Source: Flavobacteriales bacterium
Lineage (GTDB): Bacteria; Bacteroidota; Bacteroidia; Flavobacteriales_D; Crocinitomicaceae
DNA length: 64,000 nt
Assembly (NCBI GenBank): GCA_947449575.1
Contig: CANFRV010000012.1
Span: forward strand, 38,380 to 102,379
Reading direction: 5' to 3'
Both the position numbers and the translations under genes were made by a program. The first letter of the stretch is position 1. Each line of letters opens with the position of its first letter. Positions 1 to 8,629 of this stretch are shown piece after piece. The notes below the pieces were generated by a model, which saw only the letters and a list, made by a program, of their open reading frames with translations, was not told the DNA's origin and made no database searches.

Positions 1-1160
1 ATAAATACAACTTCTATTCCGTTTGCTTTCCATTTTGAATATTGTTTTACTATTTCAGGAAGCTCTTCTTTGCATTTAGGACACCAGCTGGCTCCAAAAA
101 CAACCACTGTGTATTTACTTTTTATCTCGGATAGTGTCTTGGGTAGATTATCAGATCCATATTCCCGAGCGAAAAGATCGCCTTTGAGAACAATTTCCGG
201 AGCAATATTTCCTTTCTTCATCGCTCGGTAACTTTCCAGTTGGTTCGCAAGTTCACTGTTGATGGTACAACTTGTTTCATTTAACGCCTTAATGGCCAAA
301 TACTCGGATGCTTGAAACAAACTATGGCGCTCCAATAGATCGAACAAGTAATCAGTTACTTCGTTGAGTTTTTTTTCATCTTTTACGAGTTGTACCATCA
401 TCACATCAATGGAATGTTGCATTTCTATGAACATTGAATCCAATGATTTTCCGCTATTTTCCAACAGCCAGAAATGACTTTCGATAGCATCTTTAAACAA
501 ACCACTTTTGTATAGTCGCTGATCGGTATAATCCATAGCTCTTAAGGAAGCTATCGTTGCTTGAATTTCATTGGGGCGGTATTGCGCTATAGTAGAAACA
601 CCACTTACTAATTTACGCGCAGGTAAAAACCAACTGACATAGCTGTTTTTGGGTAAACTTGACAAAAATAGTTCGTCTTCTTTTTTTATACGCTGCTTTT
701 CTTGCTGAATAGCTTTGTTGGGAGATTTTTGCACCGAAAATAAAGAATCAAAGGTATATATATTCTCTAAATAAATCCAAGCACTTAATGCTTGTTCTCT
801 GCGAGGATGTTCGGTGGCATATTGGGCAAACCATTTATTTTCGTTGCCTTTTAGCGTTTTGAGTGTTTCAGGGTAGCTCAAAGCTTCGCCACTAATTTCA
901 ACATCTTCTCCACTTAAAATAACAAAAAGGGGTTTATCATCGGCAGATTTCAAATACCCGACACCATAATCTGCTTTAGAATACGTAAGTTTGAAATTAC
1001 CTTTGTCATCGATAAAAGTACTTGAAATGGGATACGTTTGAAGTCCATTGAAACCTTCGAGTTTAATTTCTTGCTTGGCCAGTTGTTTGAGATTGCCCAT
1101 AATTGTTTGGGCCCTGACACAAGTGACTTGCATAGCTATAATAAAAGCAATCTTTACCAT
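1..1160 (-). CDS. TlpA/ResA-type thioredoxin-fold protein, partial (C-terminus beyond window)
   Basis: Partial gene read leftward off the window edge; 386 codons are visible. It starts with a hydrophobic signal-like N-terminus (MVKIAFIIAM...), followed by a beta-rich region resembling DUF4369 (about residues 20-100), a helical middle, and the start of a thioredoxin fold with the motif GASWCPKC; the CXXC cysteines are residues 360 and 363. Proteins of this layout are periplasmic disulfide reductases or oxidoreductases common in Bacteroidota. The start at 1160 is the first ATG after a promoter-like element, and the reading frame stays open to the window edge. The substrate is unknown. The family call rests on the WCPKC motif and its context. 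Confidence 0.85.
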   Translation of the reverse strand, partial: MVKIAFIIAMQVTCVRAQTIMGNLKQLAKQEIKLEGFNGLQTYPISSTFIDDKGNFKLTYSKADYGVGYLKSADDKPLFVILSGEDVEISGEALSYPETLKTLKGNENKWFAQYATEHPRREQALSAWIYLENIYTFDSLFSVQKSPNKAIQQEKQRIKKEDELFLSSLPKNSYVSWFLPARKLVSGVSTIAQYRPNEIQATIASLRAMDYTDQRLYKSGLFKDAIESHFWLLENSGKSLDSMFIEMQHSIDVMMVQLVKDEKKLNEVTDYLFDLLERHSLFQASEYLAIKALNETSCTINSELANQLESYRAMKKGNIAPEIVLKGDLFAREYGSDNLPKTLSEIKSKYTVVVFGASWCPKCKEELPEIVKQYSKWKANGIEVVF

Positions 1161-1225
1161 GCTAAGCAAGTAATTTAAGTATGAAACTTGTCATTAAATC
1201 AATTTTGTATAAAAATTCAATTGTG

Positions 1226-1253
1226 TAAAGATACCAATATTATTGACGGACAA
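1226..1253 (-). promoter_or_regulatory. Candidate Bacteroidota promoter for the TlpA-like gene
   Basis: On the minus strand, TTG (1253-1251) is followed after 17 bp by TATCTTTA (1233-1226), one mismatch from the -7 consensus TAnnTTTG. It lies about 65 nt before the start codon at 1160. This is a pattern match only. Confidence 0.4.
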
Positions 1254-1445
1254 CTAAATCAAAAAAATATTATTTTCTAAAGTAAATTCCCAAATTAAGA
1301 CTCTCTATTGACAAATATTTGAAAAATATTTTATTTTTCATCACGATATGTTTTCTTTACTGCTATAATCATTTTTTTTAAAAATCATTACGTTACTCTG
1401 GATGTAAAAAATTCTGCCACCCTAATTGGATGAAAGGATAAAGTA

Positions 1446-2831
1446 TCAATCCTTAAGGCAACGAACAGCAAGTCCCCATGCTCGGACGAAAGTGCCCATG
1501 GAGGTACTCATATCGTGAAAGATGAGGAGGAGCGAATAGATGTCACTACCCTTACTACTCCAATACAAGCCGTAGAAACCGGCCCAGTCGAGCAAACCAC
1601 TGCTGCCGCTGCGGAAGCCACTCATAGGCAACTTAAGCGGGGACGAAAAAGCCCCCACCGATGAATTTGCACTCCAACTTAATCGTTCTGCATCAAGTTC
1701 TGTATCAGTAGGTATTCTATATCCACTTGGGCAAGGGTTGTTTACCCCATTCACGCCTTGCCATAAATTGGTGTTTTGTGGGCTGCGCCAATCGTCGGGA
1801 TAACTTGATGCTATTACAAAATTACCATGTGCAGGTTGGGTCTATACTGCTTAAGATAACTGTGGTAGCTGAAGTACGACACTGGTGTCCATCTGCCCTT
1901 CTTCCCCATTGATATAAATCTCCGTAAGAAGCTGCATCGTTGCTGGATGTTGCTGCTTGAGAAGCTCCCAAGTTTCTATCCATCCATGTTTTACCCGTAG
2001 TTGGGTTGGTTACATCTACAATGTCTGTTGGGCCTGCACAATTTACGGTGCCAACTGGGAATCCTACTACTACAGCTATACCACAAGTCTCATTCCAACC
2101 GCTTCCTATAAAAAAGTTTAAACAATTTGTAGTGGTATTAAAAATGACTAAACCAGTAGCAGGTGAATCTATGGCGTCACGCTGTAAAGCAGTCATTCTT
2201 GGTGGTAAAAACCCTTGCGTGGCACTAGCAATTTCAAGTTTTGCAGATGCATTTGGATTGGAATTGTTGTTCCAATACCCACTCCTGCACCATTGTTGTG
2301 GATGTTACTATTATTAACCACCCATTGCGAACCATCCCAATAAGGTGTGTTACCTGATGCAGTTCCGCTACTGAGCATTCCTGCTGAGCCTGTTAATCCT
2401 TGCACACCTTGCGGACCAGCTGGACCAGGTGTTCCATTAGCACTAAATAATGCATACGGCACACTCAACAACTGACTTGTTCCTGTAATTGTGTAATTTG
2501 TACCACCGGTTGGGTCGGTTTCTGTTTTTATAAAGTAAGGACCTGCGGACCAATCAATAGCTGCCATGGTTCCTGTTACAGCAGCTCCGCCTCCAATTTC
2601 AAAACTGGCTAACCCGTTTGCATTGGAAGTGGGAGTGTGTGTTTCTACATACACAGAGGAACCTGCAGCAGAACCTTGTAATATACTTACTTTCATACCT
2701 ACTGGTGAGGATGTTAGTAGGGTATTACTACTGGTGCGAATCACAGCCTGATAACTCATTTTTTGAGGAGCTTGAGCAAAAACAATAGTTGTTAATAATA
2801 AACTAGCTACTAGTGAATAGAATTTTTTCAT
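1446..2831 (-). pseudogene. Collagen-like/FISUMP surface protein, broken by two frameshifts
   Basis: Three consecutive minus-strand frames (2831-2193, 2196-1822 region, then to 1446) align end to end with the intact neighbour at 3001-4371. The first shift lies near 2262-2265, where one A appears to be missing in a short A run. Restoring it gives a GIGTTNSNPNAS...LPPR stretch typical of Bacteroidota tail-fibre-like linkers. The second lies at 1838-1840, a GGG run with one base more than the copy next door; removing it restores SIDQPAHGNF. The reconstructed protein has a signal peptide, an N-terminal domain of about 130 residues, a short collagen-like tract, and a C-terminal FISUMP-type domain (GKTWMDRNLGAS, CPSGYRIPT, GLAVRC). 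Either it is a real decayed paralogue or there are two assembly errors; the former seems likelier because other genes in the window are intact. Confidence 0.75.
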
Positions 2832-3000
2832 AACTTTTTAGTTTTTGATCGTTTTGAAGCTCTTTATGTATTGCTAATTGTATATTAATGTTAAAAAAAT
2901 CGACTGCTTACGAGCTTATTAAAACCATTCCATCCTCTGAAAAAGCGGAATGGTATGGTTAAAGTGTCAAATCAATCAAATCGCAGTGCTAATCAAAGTG

Positions 3001-4371
3001 TCAATCCTTGATGCAACGGATGGTTAAACCATGTCCACGATGATATGAATTCATATAGGCGGCGCCACTAAAAAAATATAAATATCTTGCTTGAGCAGAT
3101 GCAATTGTACTGGTGGAATATATTCCTATTTGACCTACAATACTTAAAACGCCATTAGAAGCATACCTATCTCCTCCCATTGATAATTTTAATGGTGAAT
3201 TGAATGCTCCAATGAAATCATTTGTAGACCAACTTGCTCTTTCTAAATTAATTTCTGATTCGGTTGGTAATCTATATCCACTTGGACAAGGGTTGTTTAA
3301 CCCATTAACACCTTGCCAAAGATTGTCATTTTTGGGACTTCTCCAGTCAGGTGGACTTACACTTGATAAAATAAAGTTTCCATGTGCTGGTTGATCTATA
3401 CTACTTAATGTTGCAGTAGTAGGTGAAGTACGACACTGGTGCCCATCACTTCTTCTTCCCCACTGGTATAAATCTCCATAAGCTAAAGCATCTGTGCTTG
3501 AGATTGCTACTTGAGAAGCTCCCAGATTTCTATCCATCCATGTTTTACCAGTGGCTGGGTTGGTTACATCTACAATGGCTGTTGGGCCTGACGTGCAAAA
3601 AACAGAGCCTACAGGATACAGTGCTGATGAACAAACACCTGCGAGAGTCAACCAAGTTAATGCACCTCCACAAAAACCTAATACCTGCCCATTTGAGCCA
3701 GGGTTCAAAGTTATCCATGCACTTCCGTTCCAATACATCATTTGGTTAGTGACTGTGCCATTTGAAAATCCATTTCCCTCAGGACCTTGAATACCTGTTA
3801 ATCCTTGAATACCCTGTGCACCATCTGCACCTGGTATTCCTTGAACACCCTGTGCACCTGCCGGACCAGTTAATCCAATTAATCCTTGAACGCCCTGTGC
3901 ACCTTGCAAACCTTGCACACCTTGCACACCTTGCACACCTTGTGGACCTTGAGGACCAGCTGGACCAGGTGTTCCATTAGCACTAAATAATGAATACGGC
4001 ACACTCATTAATTGGCTTGTTCCAGTAACTGTGTAACTTGTACCTCCAGTTGGGTCGGTTTCTGTTTTTACAAAGTAAGGCCCTGATGCCCAATCAATAC
4101 CTCCCAAGGTTCCTGTTACAGCGGTTCCGCCTCCAATTTCCAAACTTACTAACCCGTTTGCATTCGTAGTTGGCGCATGTGTCTCTATAAACACGACTGC
4201 ACCGGTTGCAGAACCTTGCAAGATACTTACTTTCATGCCTACTGGTGCAGATGTTACTAGTGTATTACTACTGGTGCGAATCACAGCCTGATAACTCATT
4301 TTTTGAGGAGCTTGAGCAACAGCAATAGTTGTTAATAATAAACCAGCTACTAGTGAATAGATTTTTTTCAT
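3001..4371 (-). CDS. Secreted collagen-like protein with C-terminal FISUMP domain
   Basis: 456 residues. Signal peptide 1-19 (cleavage after AVA); an N-terminal beta domain of about 20-130 that is common in Bacteroidota surface proteins (KMSYQAVIR ... SVPYSLFSANG); an uninterrupted Gly-X-Y tract from residue 133 to 199 (22 triplets, many GVQ or GxQ); a linker; and a C-terminal domain of about 255-456 with the Fibrobacter succinogenes major paralogous (FISUMP) pattern: GKTWMDRNLGAS, LYQWGRRSDGHQ, CPSGYRLPTE, GLTIRC. FISUMP belongs to the C-type-lectin-like fold group, so a binding role at the cell surface is plausible; this is inference. It lies 5 bp after the small T9SS protein at 4377-4865, so they are probably co-transcribed, and its tandem copy downstream is broken. 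No T9SS sorting domain is evident at its own C-terminus. Confidence 0.8.
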   Translation of the reverse strand: MKKIYSLVAGLLLTTIAVAQAPQKMSYQAVIRTSSNTLVTSAPVGMKVSILQGSATGAVVFIETHAPTTNANGLVSLEIGGGTAVTGTLGGIDWASGPYFVKTETDPTGGTSYTVTGTSQLMSVPYSLFSANGTPGPAGPQGPQGVQGVQGVQGLQGAQGVQGLIGLTGPAGAQGVQGIPGADGAQGIQGLTGIQGPEGNGFSNGTVTNQMMYWNGSAWITLNPGSNGQVLGFCGGALTWLTLAGVCSSALYPVGSVFCTSGPTAIVDVTNPATGKTWMDRNLGASQVAISSTDALAYGDLYQWGRRSDGHQCRTSPTTATLSSIDQPAHGNFILSSVSPPDWRSPKNDNLWQGVNGLNNPCPSGYRLPTESEINLERASWSTNDFIGAFNSPLKLSMGGDRYASNGVLSIVGQIGIYSTSTIASAQARYLYFFSGAAYMNSYHRGHGLTIRCIKD

Positions 4372-4376
4372 ACTTT

Positions 4377-4865
4377 TTAGTTTTTGATGATTTTGAAGGT
4401 TTGAACTTTTTTATGATCTTGTTTTATAACATTTACAAAGTAAGTAGCTATGGGTAAAGCGCTCATGTTAATTTGCGTTTGCTTTGCTGTTATTTGTTCG
4501 TCGATTATTAATTTTCCCTGCATATCACAAAGTTGATAGGATACCTTTTCGCTCTTGTAATCGTATATTTCCAAGATTAAATGGTCTGTTGTTGGGTTGG
4601 GAAAAGCAGTAAGTGAAATGTTCGTTTCTGTTTCCTTTAAGCCAAGCGTGTAAATTTCATAAGCGTGCTGAACGCCTTGTGCTACACTGCCATTACTTCC
4701 TGTATGGGACGTGTATACCAATTGTCCGATACTGTAGGCAACATTTCCTCCAGCCCCATAAGAATTGCTGCCAGTCGCGTTAAAAGATTCTTGAGCATAA
4801 GAAAGCCCAGAACATAGCACGCCTAATGCTAATAAAGCATAGTGTTTTGATTTGTTTTTTATCAT
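4377..4865 (-). CDS. Small secreted protein with T9SS type A sorting domain
   Basis: 162 residues: signal peptide (about 1-24, ending SYA), a short region of about 55 residues (NATGSNSYGAGGNVAYSIGQ) that is frequent in Bacteroidota proteins ahead of sorting signals, and a C-terminal type A sorting domain of about 80 residues (TAFPNPTTDHLILEI ... YFVNVIKQDHKKVQTFKIIKN). The protein is nearly all export signal, so it may be a small surface or structural element. It is first in a leftward operon with the collagen/FISUMP genes. A -7-like box, TATATTCG, lies at 4927-4920 on the minus strand about 55 nt upstream. No enzymatic motif is visible. Confidence 0.8.
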   Translation of the reverse strand: MIKNKSKHYALLALGVLCSGLSYAQESFNATGSNSYGAGGNVAYSIGQLVYTSHTGSNGSVAQGVQHAYEIYTLGLKETETNISLTAFPNPTTDHLILEIYDYKSEKVSYQLCDMQGKLIIDEQITAKQTQINMSALPIATYFVNVIKQDHKKVQTFKIIKN

Positions 4866-5083
4866 AGTATTGGTTTTAAATGGTTACTTCCGTTTTAAAA
4901 AAAGGGTGTGTCAACAATACGAATATACTATTATTTTTGATACAAATGTGGTAACGGGAGCATCTTTTTTATTTTCTTCTCTTAAAAATAACAGAACCTG
5001 AAAAATATTCCCTCAAAGTATTGTAATGCTGTGCTTTTAAACCACTGGTAAAAAAAAACAATTTAAGTAAACTTTTTTGGGAC

Positions 5084-6301
5084 TCACTTCCAATTCAAAA
5101 AATCAATCAAACTCAATGCAGGAATACCTTTATACGAATTCCCTTCAAAACCATTTCGAGTAATAACAAACTTGGGATAATTATCTTTTATTTTTAATAA
5201 GTTTCCAAATTCTCTATCGATTGTTTTTTGTTCATCTATCGTAACAGCTACTTGCATATAGATTATTTCACCATTTTTCTCACACACAAAATCAATTTCT
5301 TCTGATGCTAAAACACCTACTTTGGTAGAATAACCTAAAAACTGTAAATGATTGTAAACTACATTTTCTAAAATTTTCGATTTATCTTCCAATCGATATC
5401 CCCATATAGCGTTTCGAATTCCTAAATTTTCAAAATAATACTTTTCACCAATCTCAAAAATTCGCTTTCCTACAATATCATATCGAGGTACTTCTCGCAC
5501 TAAAAAAGCTTTCGTCAAATGATGTAAATAAGTTTGGACTTGATTTGGAGCGATCTTTATTTGTTGAGATTTTAAAAAATCACTTATACTTTTGGAAGAA
5601 AATAAACTTCCTGTATTACTCGCTAAGAATAAAACCAATTGCTCTAAAAATCCAACGTTTCGAATTGAATAACGCTCGACAACATCTCGGTATATAATCG
5701 TTGTGAAAATATTTTTCAAGTATTCAAATACTACTGAATCTTCTAAGGGTAAATGTATTATGTAGGGAAGTCCGCCATATTTTAAATACAAATCAAGCGA
5801 TTTTTCTGAGTTTTCTTTTTTATGAAATTGTATGAATTCGGAAAATGAAAGGCTATAAACTGTGATTTCAATAAAACGTCCACTCAAAACAGTTGATAAT
5901 TCTCCCGATAATAAATTAGAATTACTACCAGTACAATATAAATCCAACTGATCGTCTAAAACAAGTGAGCGTAAAGCTCTTTCAAATTCAAAAACATCTT
6001 GTATTTCATCAATAAAAACATACGTTTTGCCATTTTTAGATTTATTTTCGAGCACATATTTCTCTAAATCTAAATACGTTTTTATAAAATCATTTTGTAA
6101 ATCTTCTTTATTAATATATACTATGAAAGCAGTTGGATCAATCTTCTGAATATGCTCCATAACCTGAAAAAGAAGATAACTTTTCCCAACTCTTCTTTGA
6201 CCTGTAAAAGCTTTTATCAATTGCTTACCAATAAATGGAATAACTCTATTTAAATATGTATTTCGGGGATAAACTACTTTGGGAATTTTGTATGAATTCA
6301 T
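5084..6301 (-). CDS. AAA-type ATPase with DUF4143 C-terminal domain
   Basis: 405 residues. The Walker A-like motif GQRRVGKS is at 34-41 and Walker B YVFIDEIQD at 94-102; the C-terminal half has the DUF4143 pattern, including EIDFVCEKNGEIIYMQV near residues 340-360, which resembles a restriction-endonuclease-like fold. The family is widespread and often multicopy in Bacteroidota; its function is unresolved, and proposals include roles linked to mobile elements or toxin-antitoxin-like systems. It is a single-gene unit with its own divergent promoter and no obvious partner. Length is normal for the family, with no sign of truncation. Confidence 0.85.
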   Translation of the reverse strand: MNSYKIPKVVYPRNTYLNRVIPFIGKQLIKAFTGQRRVGKSYLLFQVMEHIQKIDPTAFIVYINKEDLQNDFIKTYLDLEKYVLENKSKNGKTYVFIDEIQDVFEFERALRSLVLDDQLDLYCTGSNSNLLSGELSTVLSGRFIEITVYSLSFSEFIQFHKKENSEKSLDLYLKYGGLPYIIHLPLEDSVVFEYLKNIFTTIIYRDVVERYSIRNVGFLEQLVLFLASNTGSLFSSKSISDFLKSQQIKIAPNQVQTYLHHLTKAFLVREVPRYDIVGKRIFEIGEKYYFENLGIRNAIWGYRLEDKSKILENVVYNHLQFLGYSTKVGVLASEEIDFVCEKNGEIIYMQVAVTIDEQKTIDREFGNLLKIKDNYPKFVITRNGFEGNSYKGIPALSLIDFLNWK

Positions 6302-6324
6302 TTATTTGTATTTATATAATGACA

Positions 6325-6358
6325 CAAATATAGTAAATTATTAAATCATAATTACAAA
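6325..6358 (-). promoter_or_regulatory. Bacteroidota promoter for the DUF4143 ATPase
   Basis: Minus-strand TTTG (6358-6355), a 22-bp spacer and a perfect TATATTTG -7 box (6332-6325), about 24 nt before the start codon at 6301. Confidence 0.6.
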
Positions 6359-6470
6359 ATATCACAAAATATATAAAAGGTATAATTATACTTATAACTT
6401 TTATGTAAATACTTACTAATTATAAATACAAAAATAATGAAATCAAGTTGATCTTTCAACCACAAAACAC

Positions 6471-6501
6471 TTTGTTTCTCCACTCTTTTTACCTACTTTT
6501 G
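6471..6501 (+). promoter_or_regulatory. Bacteroidota promoter for ffh
   Basis: TTTG (6471-6474), a 19-bp spacer and TACTTTTG (6494-6501), matching both consensus boxes of the Bacteroidota primary sigma factor. The ffh start is 21 nt downstream. Confidence 0.7.
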
Positions 6502-6522
6502 CGCTATTAATATAGAAAAATT

Positions 6523-7872
6523 ATGTTTGAAAATCTTACCAGCAAGTTTGAAAAGGCGTTTAAAGTTCTAAAAGGTCACGGTTCAATTACGGAAATTAAT
6601 GTTGCTGAAACATTAAAAGAAGTCCGCAGAGCCCTGTTAGATGCCGATGTTAACTTCAAAACAGCGAAAGAATTTACAACTACTGTAAAAGATAAAGCCA
6701 TTGGGCGAGATGTTTTAACGTCTATTTCTCCAAGTCAATTGATGACTAAAATTTGCCACGAAGAGTTGGTTGAATTAATGGGAGGAAATGAAGTTGAAAT
6801 AAATTTAAAAGGAAACCCAGCAATTATATTAATGTCAGGATTGCAAGGTTCTGGTAAAACTACATTTTCAGGGAAATTAGGAAATTACCTGAAGACTAAA
6901 AAAGGTAAAAATGTATTGCTTGCAGCATGTGATGTATATCGTCCTGCAGCAATTGACCAACTTCACGTGTTAGGCGAACAATTAGGAATTGAAGTTTTCT
7001 CAAATAGAGAAGATAAAGATCCTGTGAGTATTGCAAAAGCTGCTGTTAATCATGCTAGAAGCAAAGGTTTCAATGTATTAATTATCGATACTGCGGGTCG
7101 TTTAGCTGTTGACGAGCAAATGATGAATGAAATTGCGGCTGTAAAAGCGGCTGTTCAACCTTCTGAAACGCTTTTCGTGGTGGATTCCATGACAGGTCAA
7201 GATGCTGTGAATACGGCAAAAGCATTTGATGATAAAATTAACTTCGATGGTGTAGTTTTAACAAAATTAGATGGCGATACAAGAGGTGGTGCAGCTTTGT
7301 CCATTAAAACGGTTGTAAATAAACCAATTAAGTTTGTTGGTACGGGTGAAAAAATGGATGCATTGGATGTTTTCTACCCTGCTCGTATGGCAGACAGAAT
7401 CCTAGGCATGGGGGATGTTGTTTCGTTAGTTGAATTAGCGCAAGAACATTATAACGAAGAGGAAGCTCGGAAATTACAGAAAAAAATATCTAAAAATCAA
7501 TTCGATTTCAATGACTTCTTAGCTCAATTACAGCAAGTAAAGAAAATGGGGAATGTGAAAGATTTAATGGGAATGATTCCAGGAATGGGAAAAGCAATGA
7601 AAGATGTGGACATAAAAGATGATGCTTTTAAACCGTTAGAAGCGATCATTCAGTCTATGACTCCTACTGAAAGATCCAATCCAGATTTAATAAACGCGCA
7701 ACGAAAAAACAGAATTGCAGCAGGAAGTGGAACGAATATTCAAGAGGTCAATAAATTGATGAAACAATTCGAAGACACGAAAAAGATGATGAAAATGATG
7801 TCAAATCCAAAAGGAATGGCTCAAATGATGAAACAAATGCAAGGAATGGGCGGCGGAATGCCGGGGATGTAA
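6523..7872 (+). CDS. ffh: Signal recognition particle protein Ffh (SRP54)
   Basis: 449 residues, the usual length. It is the SRP GTPase that binds signal sequences of nascent membrane proteins with 4.5S RNA and docks on FtsY. Visible parts: N domain (1-90); G domain with P-loop GLQGSGKTT at 106-114, DTAGR at 189-193 and TKLDGDTRGGAALS near 245; and a methionine-rich M domain (about 300-449) ending in a run of Met and Gly. It is monocistronic: a strong promoter lies upstream and a 44-bp perfect palindrome follows the stop. No 4.5S RNA gene is recognised nearby. Confidence 0.98.
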   Translation: MFENLTSKFEKAFKVLKGHGSITEINVAETLKEVRRALLDADVNFKTAKEFTTTVKDKAIGRDVLTSISPSQLMTKICHEELVELMGGNEVEINLKGNPAIILMSGLQGSGKTTFSGKLGNYLKTKKGKNVLLAACDVYRPAAIDQLHVLGEQLGIEVFSNREDKDPVSIAKAAVNHARSKGFNVLIIDTAGRLAVDEQMMNEIAAVKAAVQPSETLFVVDSMTGQDAVNTAKAFDDKINFDGVVLTKLDGDTRGGAALSIKTVVNKPIKFVGTGEKMDALDVFYPARMADRILGMGDVVSLVELAQEHYNEEEARKLQKKISKNQFDFNDFLAQLQQVKKMGNVKDLMGMIPGMGKAMKDVDIKDDAFKPLEAIIQSMTPTERSNPDLINAQRKNRIAAGSGTNIQEVNKLMKQFEDTKKMMKMMSNPKGMAQMMKQMQGMGGGMPGM

Positions 7873-7875
7873 TTT

Positions 7876-7919
7876 TTTTGATTTGGTAATTTTTATTAAT
7901 AAAAATTACCAAATCAAAA
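7876..7919. terminator. Bidirectional terminator between ffh and hutD
   Basis: A perfect 44-bp inverted repeat (22-bp arms, A/T-rich ends with T runs on both strands) begins 4 bp after the ffh stop. Its right arm includes the last codons and stop of the convergent hutD gene (stop at 7908-7906), so the hutD C-terminus is encoded inside the stem. Confidence 0.8.
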
Positions 7920-8493
7920 TTTCAATCAATTCCCCAATTCCAACAACACCTATTTTCTCTAATTCAAAATTAGATTCAATCAAAATCATTCCCCCTTTTT
8001 CCAATTCATATTCCTCCTGATTCAAATGAATTTGAATTCCACCAGAAACCAAATAATACCCAACTGTTAGTGCAGATGAAGAGGTATCATTTTGGAGAAT
8101 CACATGTTCAACACTATTCTCTTTCAGGGAAATATAGTTCATTTCACCAGAAATACCTTCCCCCATTATCAAGTTAAAATCAATTACTTTACCCTTGGCG
8201 GACGTCTTCCAATCACCCGAAAAATGATAACTCTCAAACGGTTGCAATACTTTTGAAAATTGACCTTCATGAAATATTTCCAATTCACCTTCAAGCACCA
8301 TCAATATTCTTGAAAAACCAGGAAAGGGCGTGAAATCAGATTCTTCTATGGCAACAACTGCTGAACTAATCCGAAAGTCAAATTTTCTCTCAGTAAAAAC
8401 AGAATTTTCCGGAGAAATATATACTTGTGTCGTTGTACCTCCTGCCCACGTTGAATGAACATGATCCTTCTCCGAAATTTTCTGAATATTCAT
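7906..8493 (-). CDS. HutD/Ves family cupin protein
   Basis: 195 residues matching the HutD/Ves family: an early WAGGTTTQV motif, FDFRISSA about residue 38, FTPFPGFSRILMVLEG near 53-68, and a double beta-helix typical of cupins. In proteobacteria HutD accompanies histidine utilisation and is thought to limit pathway activity, while E. coli Ves is a cold-linked protein; the biochemical role is uncertain. No hut genes are present here, so a role in histidine breakdown cannot be inferred from context. It is convergent with ffh. Confidence 0.8.
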   Translation of the reverse strand: MNIQKISEKDHVHSTWAGGTTTQVYISPENSVFTERKFDFRISSAVVAIEESDFTPFPGFSRILMVLEGELEIFHEGQFSKVLQPFESYHFSGDWKTSAKGKVIDFNLIMGEGISGEMNYISLKENSVEHVILQNDTSSSALTVGYYLVSGGIQIHLNQEEYELEKGGMILIESNFELEKIGVVGIGELIEILIW

Positions 8494-8629
8494 AAATCAG
8501 CTTTTTAAGTTGTATGACAAAGATGATGAAATTTAATGTAAACATTATTTTTAATTTCCTATATTAGTTTAAAATAATACCCACGTTTTCATTAAATTTT
8601 AACTTTCTTTGAGATTTTTTTATAACTAA

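Noticed and set aside
1446..4371. Diversity-generating retroelement target proteins
   Set aside because: The C-type-lectin-like ends of the FISUMP genes differ strongly, but there is no reverse transcriptase, template repeat or adenine-biased change in the window.
5084..6301. Part of a defence or toxin-antitoxin system
   Set aside because: DUF4143 ATPases have been linked to such systems, but this one stands alone between ordinary genes with its own promoter.
7906..8493. Histidine utilisation locus
   Set aside because: A HutD-like protein is present, but no hutH, hutU, hutI or hutG gene lies nearby.
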